This document shows positions 34,009 through 43,731 of a stretch of 64,000 nucleotides of DNA, piece by piece. Each line of letters opens with the position of its first letter. Position 1 is the first letter of the stretch. Made by a program: the position numbers and the translations under genes. The notes below the pieces were generated by a model. It was not told where the DNA came from. It did not search any database and saw only the letters and a list, made by a program, of their open reading frames with translations. The stretch comes from Verrucomicrobiota bacterium (GTDB taxonomy: Bacteria; Verrucomicrobiota; Verrucomicrobiia; Limisphaerales; JADJPG01), in contig JADJPG010000028.1 in NCBI GenBank assembly GCA_016713365.1, forward strand, positions 8,152-72,151, written 5' to 3'.

Positions 34009-35376
34009 TTACTCGTAGCGCAGCGCCTGAATCGGGTCCAGCTTCGCAGCCTTGAACGCGGGAATGATTCCCGCCACCACTCCCACGAGCGCGCTGAAGA
34101 TGAAGGCCACAATCATCGCCATGGGCGTGATGACCGGCGTGTTGTCTGTCGGATTGATGGCGCGAAGGATCTCCACGAAGCCATACGAAGTGACCAATCC
34201 AGCCAACCCGCCGAGGATGGCAATGGCAGTGCTCTCGACGAGAATCTGGATGAAGATGTTGCTGTTCGATGCGCCAATCGCCTTGCGAATGCCGATCTCG
34301 CGCACACGCTCGGTGATGCTGGCCAGCATGATGTTTACGATGCCAATGCCGCCCACCAGCAAGCTGATGATGGCGATCAGGCCGCCGGAGAGACGGGCGT
34401 TTCGGATGGCGGTGACGATGCCTTCGCCCATGTTTTCCTGCGTCATGAACGAGAAGTCCTCGATTCCCTTGTGGGTGTGCATCAGGACGTTCTTCGCCTG
34501 CTGCAGGGACGGCTCCAGTTCGTCGATCTCGGCAATCCGGATATTGATCACGTCCAGGCGCGGATCCGGCAGGCTGTTGGTTCCGACAGCGGACTTGAAC
34601 TTCAGATACATCGTGTTCAAGGGCATGTAGATGGTGGAGTTCTTCATGCGGAAGATGAAGTCACCACCGCGCCCGCGCCCGCCCCATCCACGGCTGCGCG
34701 CCGGACCGCTCTGTTCCGTCTTGGGCTGGCTGCGTTCAAACGCCCGGCGCTTCTTCTCGGTCTCGCTTTCGTAACGCTCGAACATGCCGATCACCACAAA
34801 CGGCTCACCGCCGATATTGATCGTGTCGCCGATCGGAATGATCGGCGGACGCCCCTGGTCTTCTTCGTCGCCAAACAACTGGTCACGGCTATTCGTCCCG
34901 ATCACACACACGTTCCGGGTGAAATCGTCATCCACTTCGTTGAACATGCGGCCGTGCTCAATGACATGCTGGTTGATATCGATGGCGCTTGGCCAGGTGC
35001 CGATCACATTCGCCCATTCCGTAGTCTTGCCACCCTTGGTCACGCGCAAATTGCGGTGGCGCATTTCCGGAGCGACCTGTGTCACCATCGGAGCGCTGGC
35101 TTTCAGGGCGTGAAGGTCATGCACCGTCAACCCCACCGCCTGATCCGCGAGATGCTGCTGTTCAGTGGGAATCTCCTGCTGCTCGATTCGAATCTTTTCC
35201 AAACCACCAATCGCAATCAATGCCTCACGCATTCCGTTCTCCATGCCCTTCACGATCGCGCTCATCGCGACGAGGCTGGAAACGCCGAGAATGATACCGA
35301 GCATCGTCAGAAGGGATCGAAACTTGTGCGACCAGATTTCCTTGAAGCCGACCGCGATGGCGTTGAAGAGATTCAT
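34009..35376 (-). CDS. MacB-type ABC transporter permease (FtsX fold)
   Basis: A 455-residue protein with the MacB/LolCE layout. An N-terminal transmembrane helix (about 20-42, KFRSLLTMLGIILGVSSLVA) leads to a large periplasmic MacB_PCD domain (about 45-310). Three C-terminal helices form the FtsX region, with LLVGGIGIVNIMLASITERVREIGIRKAIGA at its start and PAFKAAKLDPIQALRYE at the end. It is the last gene of a four-gene operon (adaptor, ATPase, hydrolase, permease). The ATG overlaps the hydrolase stop by 4 bp. It probably exports a small molecule or lipoprotein through a TolC-like protein coded elsewhere. Confidence 0.9.
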   Translation of the reverse strand: MNLFNAIAVGFKEIWSHKFRSLLTMLGIILGVSSLVAMSAIVKGMENGMREALIAIGGLEKIRIEQQEIPTEQQHLADQAVGLTVHDLHALKASAPMVTQVAPEMRHRNLRVTKGGKTTEWANVIGTWPSAIDINQHVIEHGRMFNEVDDDFTRNVCVIGTNSRDQLFGDEEDQGRPPIIPIGDTINIGGEPFVVIGMFERYESETEKKRRAFERSQPKTEQSGPARSRGWGGRGRGGDFIFRMKNSTIYMPLNTMYLKFKSAVGTNSLPDPRLDVINIRIAEIDELEPSLQQAKNVLMHTHKGIEDFSFMTQENMGEGIVTAIRNARLSGGLIAIISLLVGGIGIVNIMLASITERVREIGIRKAIGASNSNIFIQILVESTAIAILGGLAGLVTSYGFVEILRAINPTDNTPVITPMAMIVAFIFSALVGVVAGIIPAFKAAKLDPIQALRYE

Positions 35377-36095
35377 GCCGGTAGATGTTCGAAGCGTCCC
35401 TCGCGGAGAAATTGCGCCACCTGTTCAATGACTCCGCGGCTGCGCATGATGTAGGTGTGACTGCGCGGGACAACCAGGAAATCAGACATCCCGGCGACTC
35501 GGGCGCGGGCCACGCCAACCTTGCCGTCGCTCGGTCCCTCGATCCACATCGAGAACAGCGGATTCAAACTGCGACTGCCGGTGATCACGCCAACTGGAAA
35601 ATCGACTCCTCCCAACTGGTTCGGAACGCTGTGCGGCTCTGTTCCGAGTTGTTGTCCCGCCAGACCGGTCGCCCATTTGTAGAAGACATTGTTGCGAAGA
35701 CGGTCCGCCACTTCGCTGCCTTGATTCGGTGGACTCAACATCACGACGCGACCGAGATTGTCGGGACGTTGTTCCTTGAGCAGCGCCCGCACTACGATGC
35801 CGCCGAGCGAATGAGTTACAAAGTGAATCTTGCCGGACCCACAACCCGGATCGCGCTGAAGCGCTTCGCGAAGCTGTTCCGTGGAGGTTTCGACCGATTG
35901 CCGCGTGGACGGATAACCGAAATTGATCACGCGAAAGCCTTGCTGGATCAGGTGGGTCGCGAGCGCGTTCATCGAACGCTTCGTGCGCCCCATGCCGTGC
36001 ACCAGCACCACGGTGTCACGCGCAGAATCCGCAGGAACAGACTGCCCGGCCGAAACCAGCATCAACATTCCCATGACTGTAGCGGCGAGTTTCAC
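35373..36095 (-). CDS. Secreted alpha/beta-hydrolase, lipase-like
   Basis: A 240-residue protein with a signal peptide (MKLAATVMGMLMLVSAGQSV). The oxyanion region is VVLVHGMGRTKRSM, the nucleophile elbow is VTHSLGG with the Ser in the usual place, and a late His lies in RSHTYIM. The fold and THSLGG motif match lipase/PGAP1-like acyl hydrolases. It sits inside an efflux operon, 3 bp after the ATPase gene and overlapping the permease gene by 4 bp, so its product is probably made with the pump and may process a lipid or ester handled by it. That link is inference. Confidence 0.8.
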   Translation of the reverse strand: MKLAATVMGMLMLVSAGQSVPADSARDTVVLVHGMGRTKRSMNALATHLIQQGFRVINFGYPSTRQSVETSTEQLREALQRDPGCGSGKIHFVTHSLGGIVVRALLKEQRPDNLGRVVMLSPPNQGSEVADRLRNNVFYKWATGLAGQQLGTEPHSVPNQLGGVDFPVGVITGSRSLNPLFSMWIEGPSDGKVGVARARVAGMSDFLVVPRSHTYIMRSRGVIEQVAQFLREGRFEHLPA

Positions 36096-36098
36096 AGT

Positions 36099-36821
<723 letters not shown>

Positions 36822-36858
36822 GGGAATTTGCCGCGAATGGGACGACGCCGGGAGTGAC

Positions 36859-38097
36859 TTACGATCCAGCGCTACGATTCACCGCCTTGACTGTGGATGG
36901 GCTCGCCACATTGGCCGGTGCGACCGCAGGAGTCGTGGTGGAGGGACCAGCCACCTTTTTTTCGTCCGTCCCTGTGCGCGACGTGCTCTTCTTCGTTCCC
37001 GCCGCTTCCGGAGCTTTCGGCTGGTTGCCGTTCACCGTTTGGTCGAGCGAGACAATTTCACCACCGCTCAAACCTTGCACGACTTCCGCGTAGGCATAAT
37101 CGGTGACTCCGAGAATGATCGGGCGCCGTTCGAAGGTATCGTCATCGTTCTTCACGAAAACGAAACGCTCACCGCGCTCGCTGAAAACCGCCGCCAGCGG
37201 CACCGCCAGCACATTGTCCGCGGAGGAAACCGGAATGCTCAACAACGCCGTCATCCCAGGGCGAATGCGCGGATCAATCTCCTTGATGGCAATGCGCGCC
37301 GAGAAACCTTTGATGCCGTTCTTGATCACCGCCTGGGGCGCCACGCGCTCGACCACACCGCGCATCTTGGTGCCCGGCACTGATTCCGCCTGAATCTGCA
37401 CATCGCGCCCCACCTGCAAGCGGACCACGTCCGCCTGGTTCACGTGCGCGTTCACCACCATGTCGTTCAAGTTCGCGATCGACATCACCTCCGTGCCGCT
37501 GTTGAAACCCGCCGCGCCGGAAACTGTCTGTCCCAAGGAAACCGGCCGTGTCAGCACCGTGCAATCGAACGGTGCGAGAATGCGCGTCTTGCGCAGCTTG
37601 TCATCCACCAACTTCAGCGCCTGGTCCGCCCGGTCTACAGCGTTGGTGGCGAGATCGAAATCTGTCTTGCTGTCATCGAAGACCTCCTGGGAAATCAGCT
37701 TGTCCGCAAAGAGTTGTTTCGACCGCACGTGATTCCGCTTCGCTTTCTGAAGCTGAAGCCGGGCCCCGTCGATCTCGATCATCCGCTGGGAACGTTCGAT
37801 CTGCAGATCCCGATCATCCAACCGGCAGAGCAACGCTCCCTTCTTTACCTTGTCACCGATATCCACCGGCAGCTCCTCGATACGTCCATTGATCTCCGGA
37901 CGAACAGAAACCTGATCCGCCGGACCAATGTCCCCGGCTGCGCTCACTGCGAAGTCGATGTCGCGCGACTCCACCAGCGCGGTGGTGGGACGGGAAGGCG
38001 CCTCGACCTCGACGGACTTCGCGGGGGCATTCTTCCACAGGAAGTAGCCACCGGTGCTCAGACCGATCACTACCAGTAGGCTGAAAAGTATTTTCAT
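36859..38097 (-). CDS. HlyD/MacA-type periplasmic adaptor of efflux pump
   Basis: A 412-residue membrane-fusion protein. An N-terminal anchor helix (1-22) is followed by a lipoyl-like half (ISVR-type region RPEINGRIEELPVDIGDKVK), an alpha-helical hairpin (about 120-190), the second lipoyl half and a beta-barrel (GVVERVAPQAVIKNGI, RPGMTALLSIPV). A Pro/Thr/Ser-rich C-terminal tail, about 60 residues long and probably disordered, is unusual for MacA. It bridges the inner-membrane pump and an outer-membrane channel. It is the first gene of the operon. Confidence 0.9.
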   Translation of the reverse strand: MKILFSLLVVIGLSTGGYFLWKNAPAKSVEVEAPSRPTTALVESRDIDFAVSAAGDIGPADQVSVRPEINGRIEELPVDIGDKVKKGALLCRLDDRDLQIERSQRMIEIDGARLQLQKAKRNHVRSKQLFADKLISQEVFDDSKTDFDLATNAVDRADQALKLVDDKLRKTRILAPFDCTVLTRPVSLGQTVSGAAGFNSGTEVMSIANLNDMVVNAHVNQADVVRLQVGRDVQIQAESVPGTKMRGVVERVAPQAVIKNGIKGFSARIAIKEIDPRIRPGMTALLSIPVSSADNVLAVPLAAVFSERGERFVFVKNDDDTFERRPIILGVTDYAYAEVVQGLSGGEIVSLDQTVNGNQPKAPEAAGTKKSTSRTGTDEKKVAGPSTTTPAVAPANVASPSTVKAVNRSAGS

Positions 38098-38347
38098 TCG
38101 TTAAGGGGTCGAACCCGCGAAAGACTAGAACCAGAAACGGCCTACGGCGACTATTTCTTCCGGGAATCCGACGGCAGGCAAACCCTTTGCCAATTTGTTT
38201 GTGTCCAAGCGTCAGATGCTTCTGCGCGACTGGATATTCAGAAAATTTCCCGCCCCGGCCGGACCTCCGAAATGACCCTCCCTCAAAGTAATTATTCAGA
38301 CTCGATCAACGGCGTGAACTTGGCACCTAGAGTCTCCGCCCGCTGGA

Positions 38348-38369
38348 GCGCCGATCTCCGAATCGGCGC
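38348..38369. repeat. REP-like palindrome, copy 1
   Basis: Arms GCGCCGAT and ATCGGCGC enclose the loop CTCCGA. The same 22-bp layout and loop recur at 38392-38413 (opposite strand) and 46326-46347, with changed but mostly still pairing arms. Confidence 0.65.
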
Positions 38370-38391
38370 GTTCTAAACCAACTCCACCATC

Positions 38392-38413
38392 GCGCAGAAT
38401 CGGAGATCTGCGC
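38392..38413 (-). repeat. REP-like palindrome, copy 2 (inverted)
   Basis: On the minus strand it reads GCGCAGAT, loop CTCCGA, then TTCTGCGC: seven paired bases per arm. It faces copy 1 across a 22-bp spacer, as in BIME-like pairs. Confidence 0.6.
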
Positions 38414-38617
38414 TCAGACATACCACTCGCCAGCGGAGTTTGCTTAGCCCCGTTGGCGCAGGCTCAATGGAAATGATAGGACGAGTCAGCAATGGTTCCA
38501 AGGTCGCGTCGCTCCGCGCGCGCCGTTCGTTGTTCGTGATGTCCATTCGGCGCGCGAGGAGCGACGGCGCCCTGCCCATTCCCATGGCCACCCACCAGTT
38601 TCCTCCCAGCCCTCCGA

Positions 38618-40342
38618 TCAGGCGCGGAAGAGCTGGCCCATTTTTTTGCCGAGGATCTTTCCCGCGATGAACAAGCTGGCGGTGAGGAGAATCATCCCGA
38701 TCACTCCGAGCGCGCAGGCCACGCTGGGCGCGTTTGGATCGATGCGACCCATGAGCTGATAAATCATCTTCGTGATCGGGAAGTAATCCTCCTTCATCGC
38801 CAGGATCAGGCCGTCGCTCACTTCCAACATCGCGAAGGAGAACGTGAGGATGGTGCCGGCGATCAAATTAGCCATTACCAGCGGCAGGGTAATCTTGCGC
38901 AGGGTGCGGAACGGTGACGCGCCGAGGTTCGCCGACGCTTCTTCCAGCGTGACGCTGGTCTGCTGAAATCCCGCATACGCCGAGCGCACGATGTACGGCA
39001 GCCGGCGCACGCTGTAACTGATGATGAGCAGGAGCGTCGGGTTGTTGCGCGGGTTGAAGTATTCGTTGAGCCACGAGTTCTTGAAGTTATCGAAGCCCGC
39101 CACGTATCCGAACGCGAGCACGATGCCCGGCAACGCCAGCGGTAACATCGCCAGCGCATCGAGCAGTCCAGCCATGGGGATGCGCCGTCGCGTCAAGAGC
39201 CACGCGATGATGACGCCCAGCACGAGGTCGAGGAACGCGCTGCAACTGGAGAAGAGCAGGCTGTTCCGGATGCTCGTGCCGGTCAGTTTGTCGCTGAAGA
39301 TTTCGCCATACGTGCCCCCGGTCCATTCCGTGGGCAGCACGGTGAAGAACCATCGTTCCGAAAAGCTCTGCACAATCACCATCGCGTGCGGCAGCAGCGC
39401 GACGAGGATCAATCCCCCGGTGAACGCCCAGATCAACGCCGTCTGCCCACGGGTCGCTTGCGTCTCCGCGCCGACGGTGTGCCCGCGCGCGATCATTTCG
39501 TAGCGCTTGCGGGCGAGCAATTGCTTGCTGATGACAAACAACGCAACCGTGAGCACGAGCACAAAGACCACCAGCGTGTAGCCCATCGGGTTGGTGTTCA
39601 CCTCGTTCACCGCATCGAAGATTTGCACCGGCACCACGCGCGAGTAACCGAAGATGAGCGGCGTGCCGAGGTCCGTGAAGGCCCAGATGAACACGATGAT
39701 GGCCCCGGCGAAGTAGCCGGGAAGAATCAACGGCACCGTCACGGAACGGAACAGTCGCCAGCCATTCGCACCGAGGTTCTGCGCCGCTTCGCGCAGCGCG
39801 GGATCGATGTTCGCCATCGCGGCCGAGACGTTCAGGAACATGATCGGGTAGAGGTTCAGCACCTGCAGCAGGACGATGCCCCAGAAGCCGCCCGCGCCGA
39901 GCCAGTCGATTGGTTTGTCCGGCGCGATGATGCCCATGTCCATCAACCAGAGATTCAGCGAACCGAACCGCGACAACAATTGCCGCAAGCCGATGGCGCC
40001 GACGAACGGCGGCATAATCATGGGCACAAGGAGCAGACTGCCGAGGAGCGCCTTGCCCCAAAAGGAGAACCGCGTCATCGCCCACGCCAGCGGCAGCGTC
40101 AGCAAGGTGGTCGCGGCGGTGGTGAAGATGGCGATGAGGAAGCTGTTGAGGAGCGACTCGCGCTGGAGCGGGCTGGTGAGGAGCAGTTCGAAGAATCGCA
40201 GGCTGAACTTTCCCTCGACGATGAACGCGCCCTTCAGCAGCAAACCCACCGGGTAAAACAAGAACAGCCCGAAGAACACCAGCAGGAAGCCGAGGAAGAG
40301 GCAGGTGGTCAGATTGAGGTCGTATTTCTTCATGCGCCGCAC
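38618..40342 (-). CDS. Fused two-domain iron(III)-type ABC permease
   Basis: A 574-residue inner-membrane protein with about 12 helices in two homologous halves. Each half carries a permease EAA-type loop: EAAQNLGANGWRLFRSVTVPLILP (about 183-206, first part shown in family form) and EEASANLGASPFRTLRKITL (second half). This double-length form is typical of ferric-iron (FbpB/SfuB) and related permeases. No ATPase or binding protein gene is next to it, so its partners must be elsewhere. Start at the ATG at 40342, or the in-frame ATG at 40333, which gives MKKYDLN. It is divergent from the DUF1549 gene. Confidence 0.85.
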   Translation of the reverse strand: MRRMKKYDLNLTTCLFLGFLLVFFGLFLFYPVGLLLKGAFIVEGKFSLRFFELLLTSPLQRESLLNSFLIAIFTTAATTLLTLPLAWAMTRFSFWGKALLGSLLLVPMIMPPFVGAIGLRQLLSRFGSLNLWLMDMGIIAPDKPIDWLGAGGFWGIVLLQVLNLYPIMFLNVSAAMANIDPALREAAQNLGANGWRLFRSVTVPLILPGYFAGAIIVFIWAFTDLGTPLIFGYSRVVPVQIFDAVNEVNTNPMGYTLVVFVLVLTVALFVISKQLLARKRYEMIARGHTVGAETQATRGQTALIWAFTGGLILVALLPHAMVIVQSFSERWFFTVLPTEWTGGTYGEIFSDKLTGTSIRNSLLFSSCSAFLDLVLGVIIAWLLTRRRIPMAGLLDALAMLPLALPGIVLAFGYVAGFDNFKNSWLNEYFNPRNNPTLLLIISYSVRRLPYIVRSAYAGFQQTSVTLEEASANLGASPFRTLRKITLPLVMANLIAGTILTFSFAMLEVSDGLILAMKEDYFPITKMIYQLMGRIDPNAPSVACALGVIGMILLTASLFIAGKILGKKMGQLFRA

Positions 40343-40530
40343 GAACTGCGCGCCAGTTCACTGGCCGCACGCGATCTTGGCAACACGAAATCCACCCATC
40401 GCACTGCGCCAACTCACTGCACGAGACTTGGCGATTGACCGAGTGGCATCCACGACCAAGACTCCGACTCGTCACCGTGCGCTCGCTTTCATCACGCCTG
40501 ATCGGCTTCCTCCGCGCAGCGCGGTCCCGG

Positions 40531-43140
40531 ATGGGCCCGCCGGGAATCCTTGCTGGCAGATTGCTATCAGCGCTGGCGGTGATCGTTCTTGGCTCAGAAT
40601 TCATCCTTCCCACGCACGCCGCCCCGGCAACGGGCGCATCGGCGCATTGGTCACTACAACCTCTCAAGGCATCGCCAGTCCCAAGTCCGAAGTCGCAACG
40701 CTCGACTGGCAATCCAATCGATGCGTTCATCCTCGCGAGATTGGAACTCGCCGGCCTGCAGCCCAGCAAGGCGGCGGATAAAACCACGTTGCTGCGCCGC
40801 GTGACCTTTGACCTGACCGGCCTGCCGCCAACACCGGAGGAACAGCGCGCGTTTCTCGCCGACAAAACCCCAGACGCGTATAAGCGGGTCGTGGACCGAT
40901 TGCTCGCCAGCCCGCGCCACGGTGAACGCTGGGCGAGGCATTGGATGGACGTGGTTCACTTCGCGGAAACGCACGGCAACGATCAGGATCGGATCCGCAC
41001 CAACGCCTGGCCGTATCGGGATTACCTCATCCGCTCCTTCAATGAGGACAAACCGTATGCGCGCTTCGTCCGCGAGCAACTGGCCGGCGATGTGTTGTTC
41101 CCACACGATCCCCAGGCGACCGTCGCGCTCGGTTTCATCGCCGCCGGACCGTGGGACGAAAGTTCACTCCGGGACATTCGCGAGGACACGCTCGACCGGC
41201 AGATCGGACGCTACCTGGATCGCGATGACATGGTGGCGACGACGATGTCGACGTTCGTGAGCTCGACCGTCCACTGCGCGCGCTGCCACGACCACAAGTT
41301 CGACCCCGTCAGCCAGCGCGAGTATTACAATCTGCAAGCCGTCTTCGCGGGTGTCGACCGCGCCGAGCGGATGTTCGATCCCGATCCCGCAGTCCACGCG
41401 CGACGTCAGGCGCTGCTCCGCGAACGCCGTTTGCTCGAACAAAAAGAACCACAGTTTCTCGCCTCGCTTCTTCAAGCCTCCAATCAGGACGAAGTGCGCG
41501 AGTGGGAGCGAAAACTAGCCGGCCAAATCGCCGAATGGCGCACGGCCCCCCCGGCTTCCGTCACCGCGTCAAACGGTTCGAGTCTCACGATTCAATCCGA
41601 TGGCTCAGTGCTCGCGAGCGGGCCGCGCCCGGAAACCGACACCTACATTCTCGCGATTCGCAGTCCTGTTCGCGACATCACCGCGCTCAAGCTCGAAGTG
41701 CTCAGCGACGCCACCCTGCCCCACAAAGGTCCGGGTCGTCAGGACAACGGCAACCTGCATTTGAGCGAGATCAAGATCTTCGCCCGAGAAGGTTCGAATT
41801 CGCCATTGCGCAAGGTCGAAGTCCTGCACGCGAGCGCTGATTTCGATCAGAGCGGCTGGACAATTTCGCACGCCATTGACGGCAAACCAAAGACCGCGTG
41901 GGGCATCTATCCGCAGGTTGGAAAGTCCCACCACGCCGTGCTCGATGCGCCGCGACCCGTTCGCGCCAATCAGTTGCCCTATTCCATCGAGCGCATTCTC
42001 GCGATCGCGCCCGCCGCCCGCAGCAGCAACGAAATCATCGAACTCGGAACCTATTATCTCCGCCAGCGCATCAACAACGACCTAGCCGCCCTGCCCCGCC
42101 CGCACTTTGTCTACGCGGGCGCCAGCGATTTCGCGCCCGATGGCGGACTGGTGCCGGCCAAGGCCCCGCGTCTTGTTCAAGTGCTCAAGCGCGGGGACAT
42201 CAACAAGCCGGAGAGCGTCGCCGCTCCGGGTTCGCTCTCCGCCATCAAGTCGCTGCGGGCGGATTTCGCGTTGGAACATCCGGAGGACGAAGGTGCGCGC
42301 CGCGCCGCGCTCGCCGAGTGGATTGTTGCCAAGGAAAACCCTTTGACCTGGCGCTCGATCGTCAATCGCGTCTGGCATTATCATTTCGGGCGCGGACTGG
42401 TGGACACGCCCAATGACCTCGGCGTGATGGGCAGCGCGCCCAGTCATCCGGAACTGCTCGACTGGATGGCGATTCATTTCCGCGACCACGGCGGTTCCCT
42501 GAAACAACTGCACCGGCTGATCGTCACCAGCGCCACCTACCGTCAGTCCTCACAGGACAACCCTAAGTTCGCCGCGCAGGACGGAGACAATCGTCTGCTC
42601 TGGCGGATGAACCGGACCCGGCTCGATGCCGAATCTCTCCGCGACGCGATGCTCCAAATCTCCGGCCGGATTGATTTCACGATGGGCGGCCCCTCGGACA
42701 AACAGTTCACCCTCGCACCGGGCATCCATGTCACGCCCGTGGTCGATTACGCGAAGTTCGACCTCGACAGCAATGCGAGCCGTCGGCGCAGCATCTATCG
42801 GTTCCTGTTTAGAACCCTGCCAGATCCATTCATGGACACATTGGATTGCCCGGAAGCCTCACAGCTCACACCGGTTCGAACCTCCTCAGTCACCGCGCTG
42901 CAGGCGCTGTCGATGCTGAACAATCACTTCGTCGTTCGCCAGAGCGAGCACTTCGCCGAACGTCTCGCTCAGGAAGAGCGAACCCCTCGCGACCGGATCG
43001 GTCGCGCCTTCGAACTCGCGCTGGGCCGGAAACCCTCCCGAGCCGAGCAGCGCGAGTTCACCGCTCATACCGAGCGCCATGGATTGGCGAACACTTGCCG
43101 GCTCTTGTTCAACTGCAACGAATTCATGTTTGTTCAGTGA
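40531..43140 (+). CDS. DUF1549/DUF1553 PVC-type cytochrome-associated protein
   Basis: A protein of about 869 residues. A hydrophobic signal segment (ILAGRLLSALAVIVLGSEFI) precedes the PSCyt2 (DUF1549) domain: NPIDAFILARLELAGLQPS, RRVTFDLTGLPPTPEE and HWMDVVHFAETHGND. A CARCHDHKFDP motif gives a CxxCH signature. A jelly-roll-like central part follows, then the PSD1 (DUF1553) domain, with NRVWHYHFGRGLVDTPNDLG and SVTALQALSMLNNHFV. These families are near-exclusive to Planctomycetes and Verrucomicrobia. The usual partner, a DUF1501 protein, is absent. Starts at TTG 40435 or GTG 40474 are possible; ATG 40531 best fits a signal peptide. Confidence 0.85.
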   Translation: MGPPGILAGRLLSALAVIVLGSEFILPTHAAPATGASAHWSLQPLKASPVPSPKSQRSTGNPIDAFILARLELAGLQPSKAADKTTLLRRVTFDLTGLPPTPEEQRAFLADKTPDAYKRVVDRLLASPRHGERWARHWMDVVHFAETHGNDQDRIRTNAWPYRDYLIRSFNEDKPYARFVREQLAGDVLFPHDPQATVALGFIAAGPWDESSLRDIREDTLDRQIGRYLDRDDMVATTMSTFVSSTVHCARCHDHKFDPVSQREYYNLQAVFAGVDRAERMFDPDPAVHARRQALLRERRLLEQKEPQFLASLLQASNQDEVREWERKLAGQIAEWRTAPPASVTASNGSSLTIQSDGSVLASGPRPETDTYILAIRSPVRDITALKLEVLSDATLPHKGPGRQDNGNLHLSEIKIFAREGSNSPLRKVEVLHASADFDQSGWTISHAIDGKPKTAWGIYPQVGKSHHAVLDAPRPVRANQLPYSIERILAIAPAARSSNEIIELGTYYLRQRINNDLAALPRPHFVYAGASDFAPDGGLVPAKAPRLVQVLKRGDINKPESVAAPGSLSAIKSLRADFALEHPEDEGARRAALAEWIVAKENPLTWRSIVNRVWHYHFGRGLVDTPNDLGVMGSAPSHPELLDWMAIHFRDHGGSLKQLHRLIVTSATYRQSSQDNPKFAAQDGDNRLLWRMNRTRLDAESLRDAMLQISGRIDFTMGGPSDKQFTLAPGIHVTPVVDYAKFDLDSNASRRRSIYRFLFRTLPDPFMDTLDCPEASQLTPVRTSSVTALQALSMLNNHFVVRQSEHFAERLAQEERTPRDRIGRAFELALGRKPSRAEQREFTAHTERHGLANTCRLLFNCNEFMFVQ

Positions 43141-43244
43141 GTTTCGAGTGGAGCTGAAACTTGCGTCCGGAAATTTTCCTCGCGCCTTCCCCAGCCCGCG
43201 ACTACGCTGCGCTCAGTTCCACACAATCAAACGCAAACGGTTTT

Positions 43245-43730
43245 ATGGATATCAACTTCAAGTGCCGCCACTGCGAACAGGACCTTTCCATCGATGCCTC
43301 AGGCGCAGGCAGCGAGATTCAATGCCCGGCCTGCGGGGGCACCATTCTCATTCCTTCGGCGAACACGAATGACGATCCCTCAGGTGGTCCGAAGATTGTG
43401 AACCCAATCTCCACCTCGGCGGGCGCGAAGGAAGTGAAACATTTCGTTGTACCGCAGCGGGAGAAAACGGAGGAGACGCTGATCGCAAAGCCGCTGAAGT
43501 CTCTGGAAGCGGCCGCCCATGAGGCCGTCATCCTCCGCACCAAGTGCATCCGGCACTTTGACTGCGTGGAAGTCGGCAAGGATCACTTCGATGAGGTGGT
43601 GACGAATTTCATCAACAAGGTCGGCGAGGCGAACATAGTGAAGATCGAGACGTTCAACTACTCCCACCGGGATCTCGAAACACGTGACTGGGTGACCGAC
43701 TACGGCATCTTCATTCTCTACCGCGGCTGA
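43245..43730 (+). CDS. Zinc-ribbon protein of unknown function
   Basis: A 161-residue protein. The N-terminus is a short zinc ribbon, FKCRHCEQDL and IQCPACGG, with two CxxC pairs. After a linker, the remaining ~100 residues form an alpha/beta domain (CIRHFDCVEVGKDHFDEVV, YSHRDLETRDWVTDYGIFIL) that I do not recognise. No signal peptide. The ATG at 43245 begins right at the ribbon; the upstream TTG frame is unlikely. Its stop is 1 bp from the convergent MFS stop. Confidence 0.65.
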   Translation: MDINFKCRHCEQDLSIDASGAGSEIQCPACGGTILIPSANTNDDPSGGPKIVNPISTSAGAKEVKHFVVPQREKTEETLIAKPLKSLEAAAHEAVILRTKCIRHFDCVEVGKDHFDEVVTNFINKVGEANIVKIETFNYSHRDLETRDWVTDYGIFILYRG

Positions 43731-43731
43731 G

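Larger units (their letters stand above)
38098..38617. other. Intergenic region with REP-like palindromes
   Basis: No credible gene. This 520-bp gap separates the adaptor start from the stop of the iron-type permease and should hold the export-operon promoter, though I cannot pick -35/-10 boxes with confidence. Its notable content is two inverted 22-bp palindromes at 38348-38369 and 38392-38413. Confidence 0.5.
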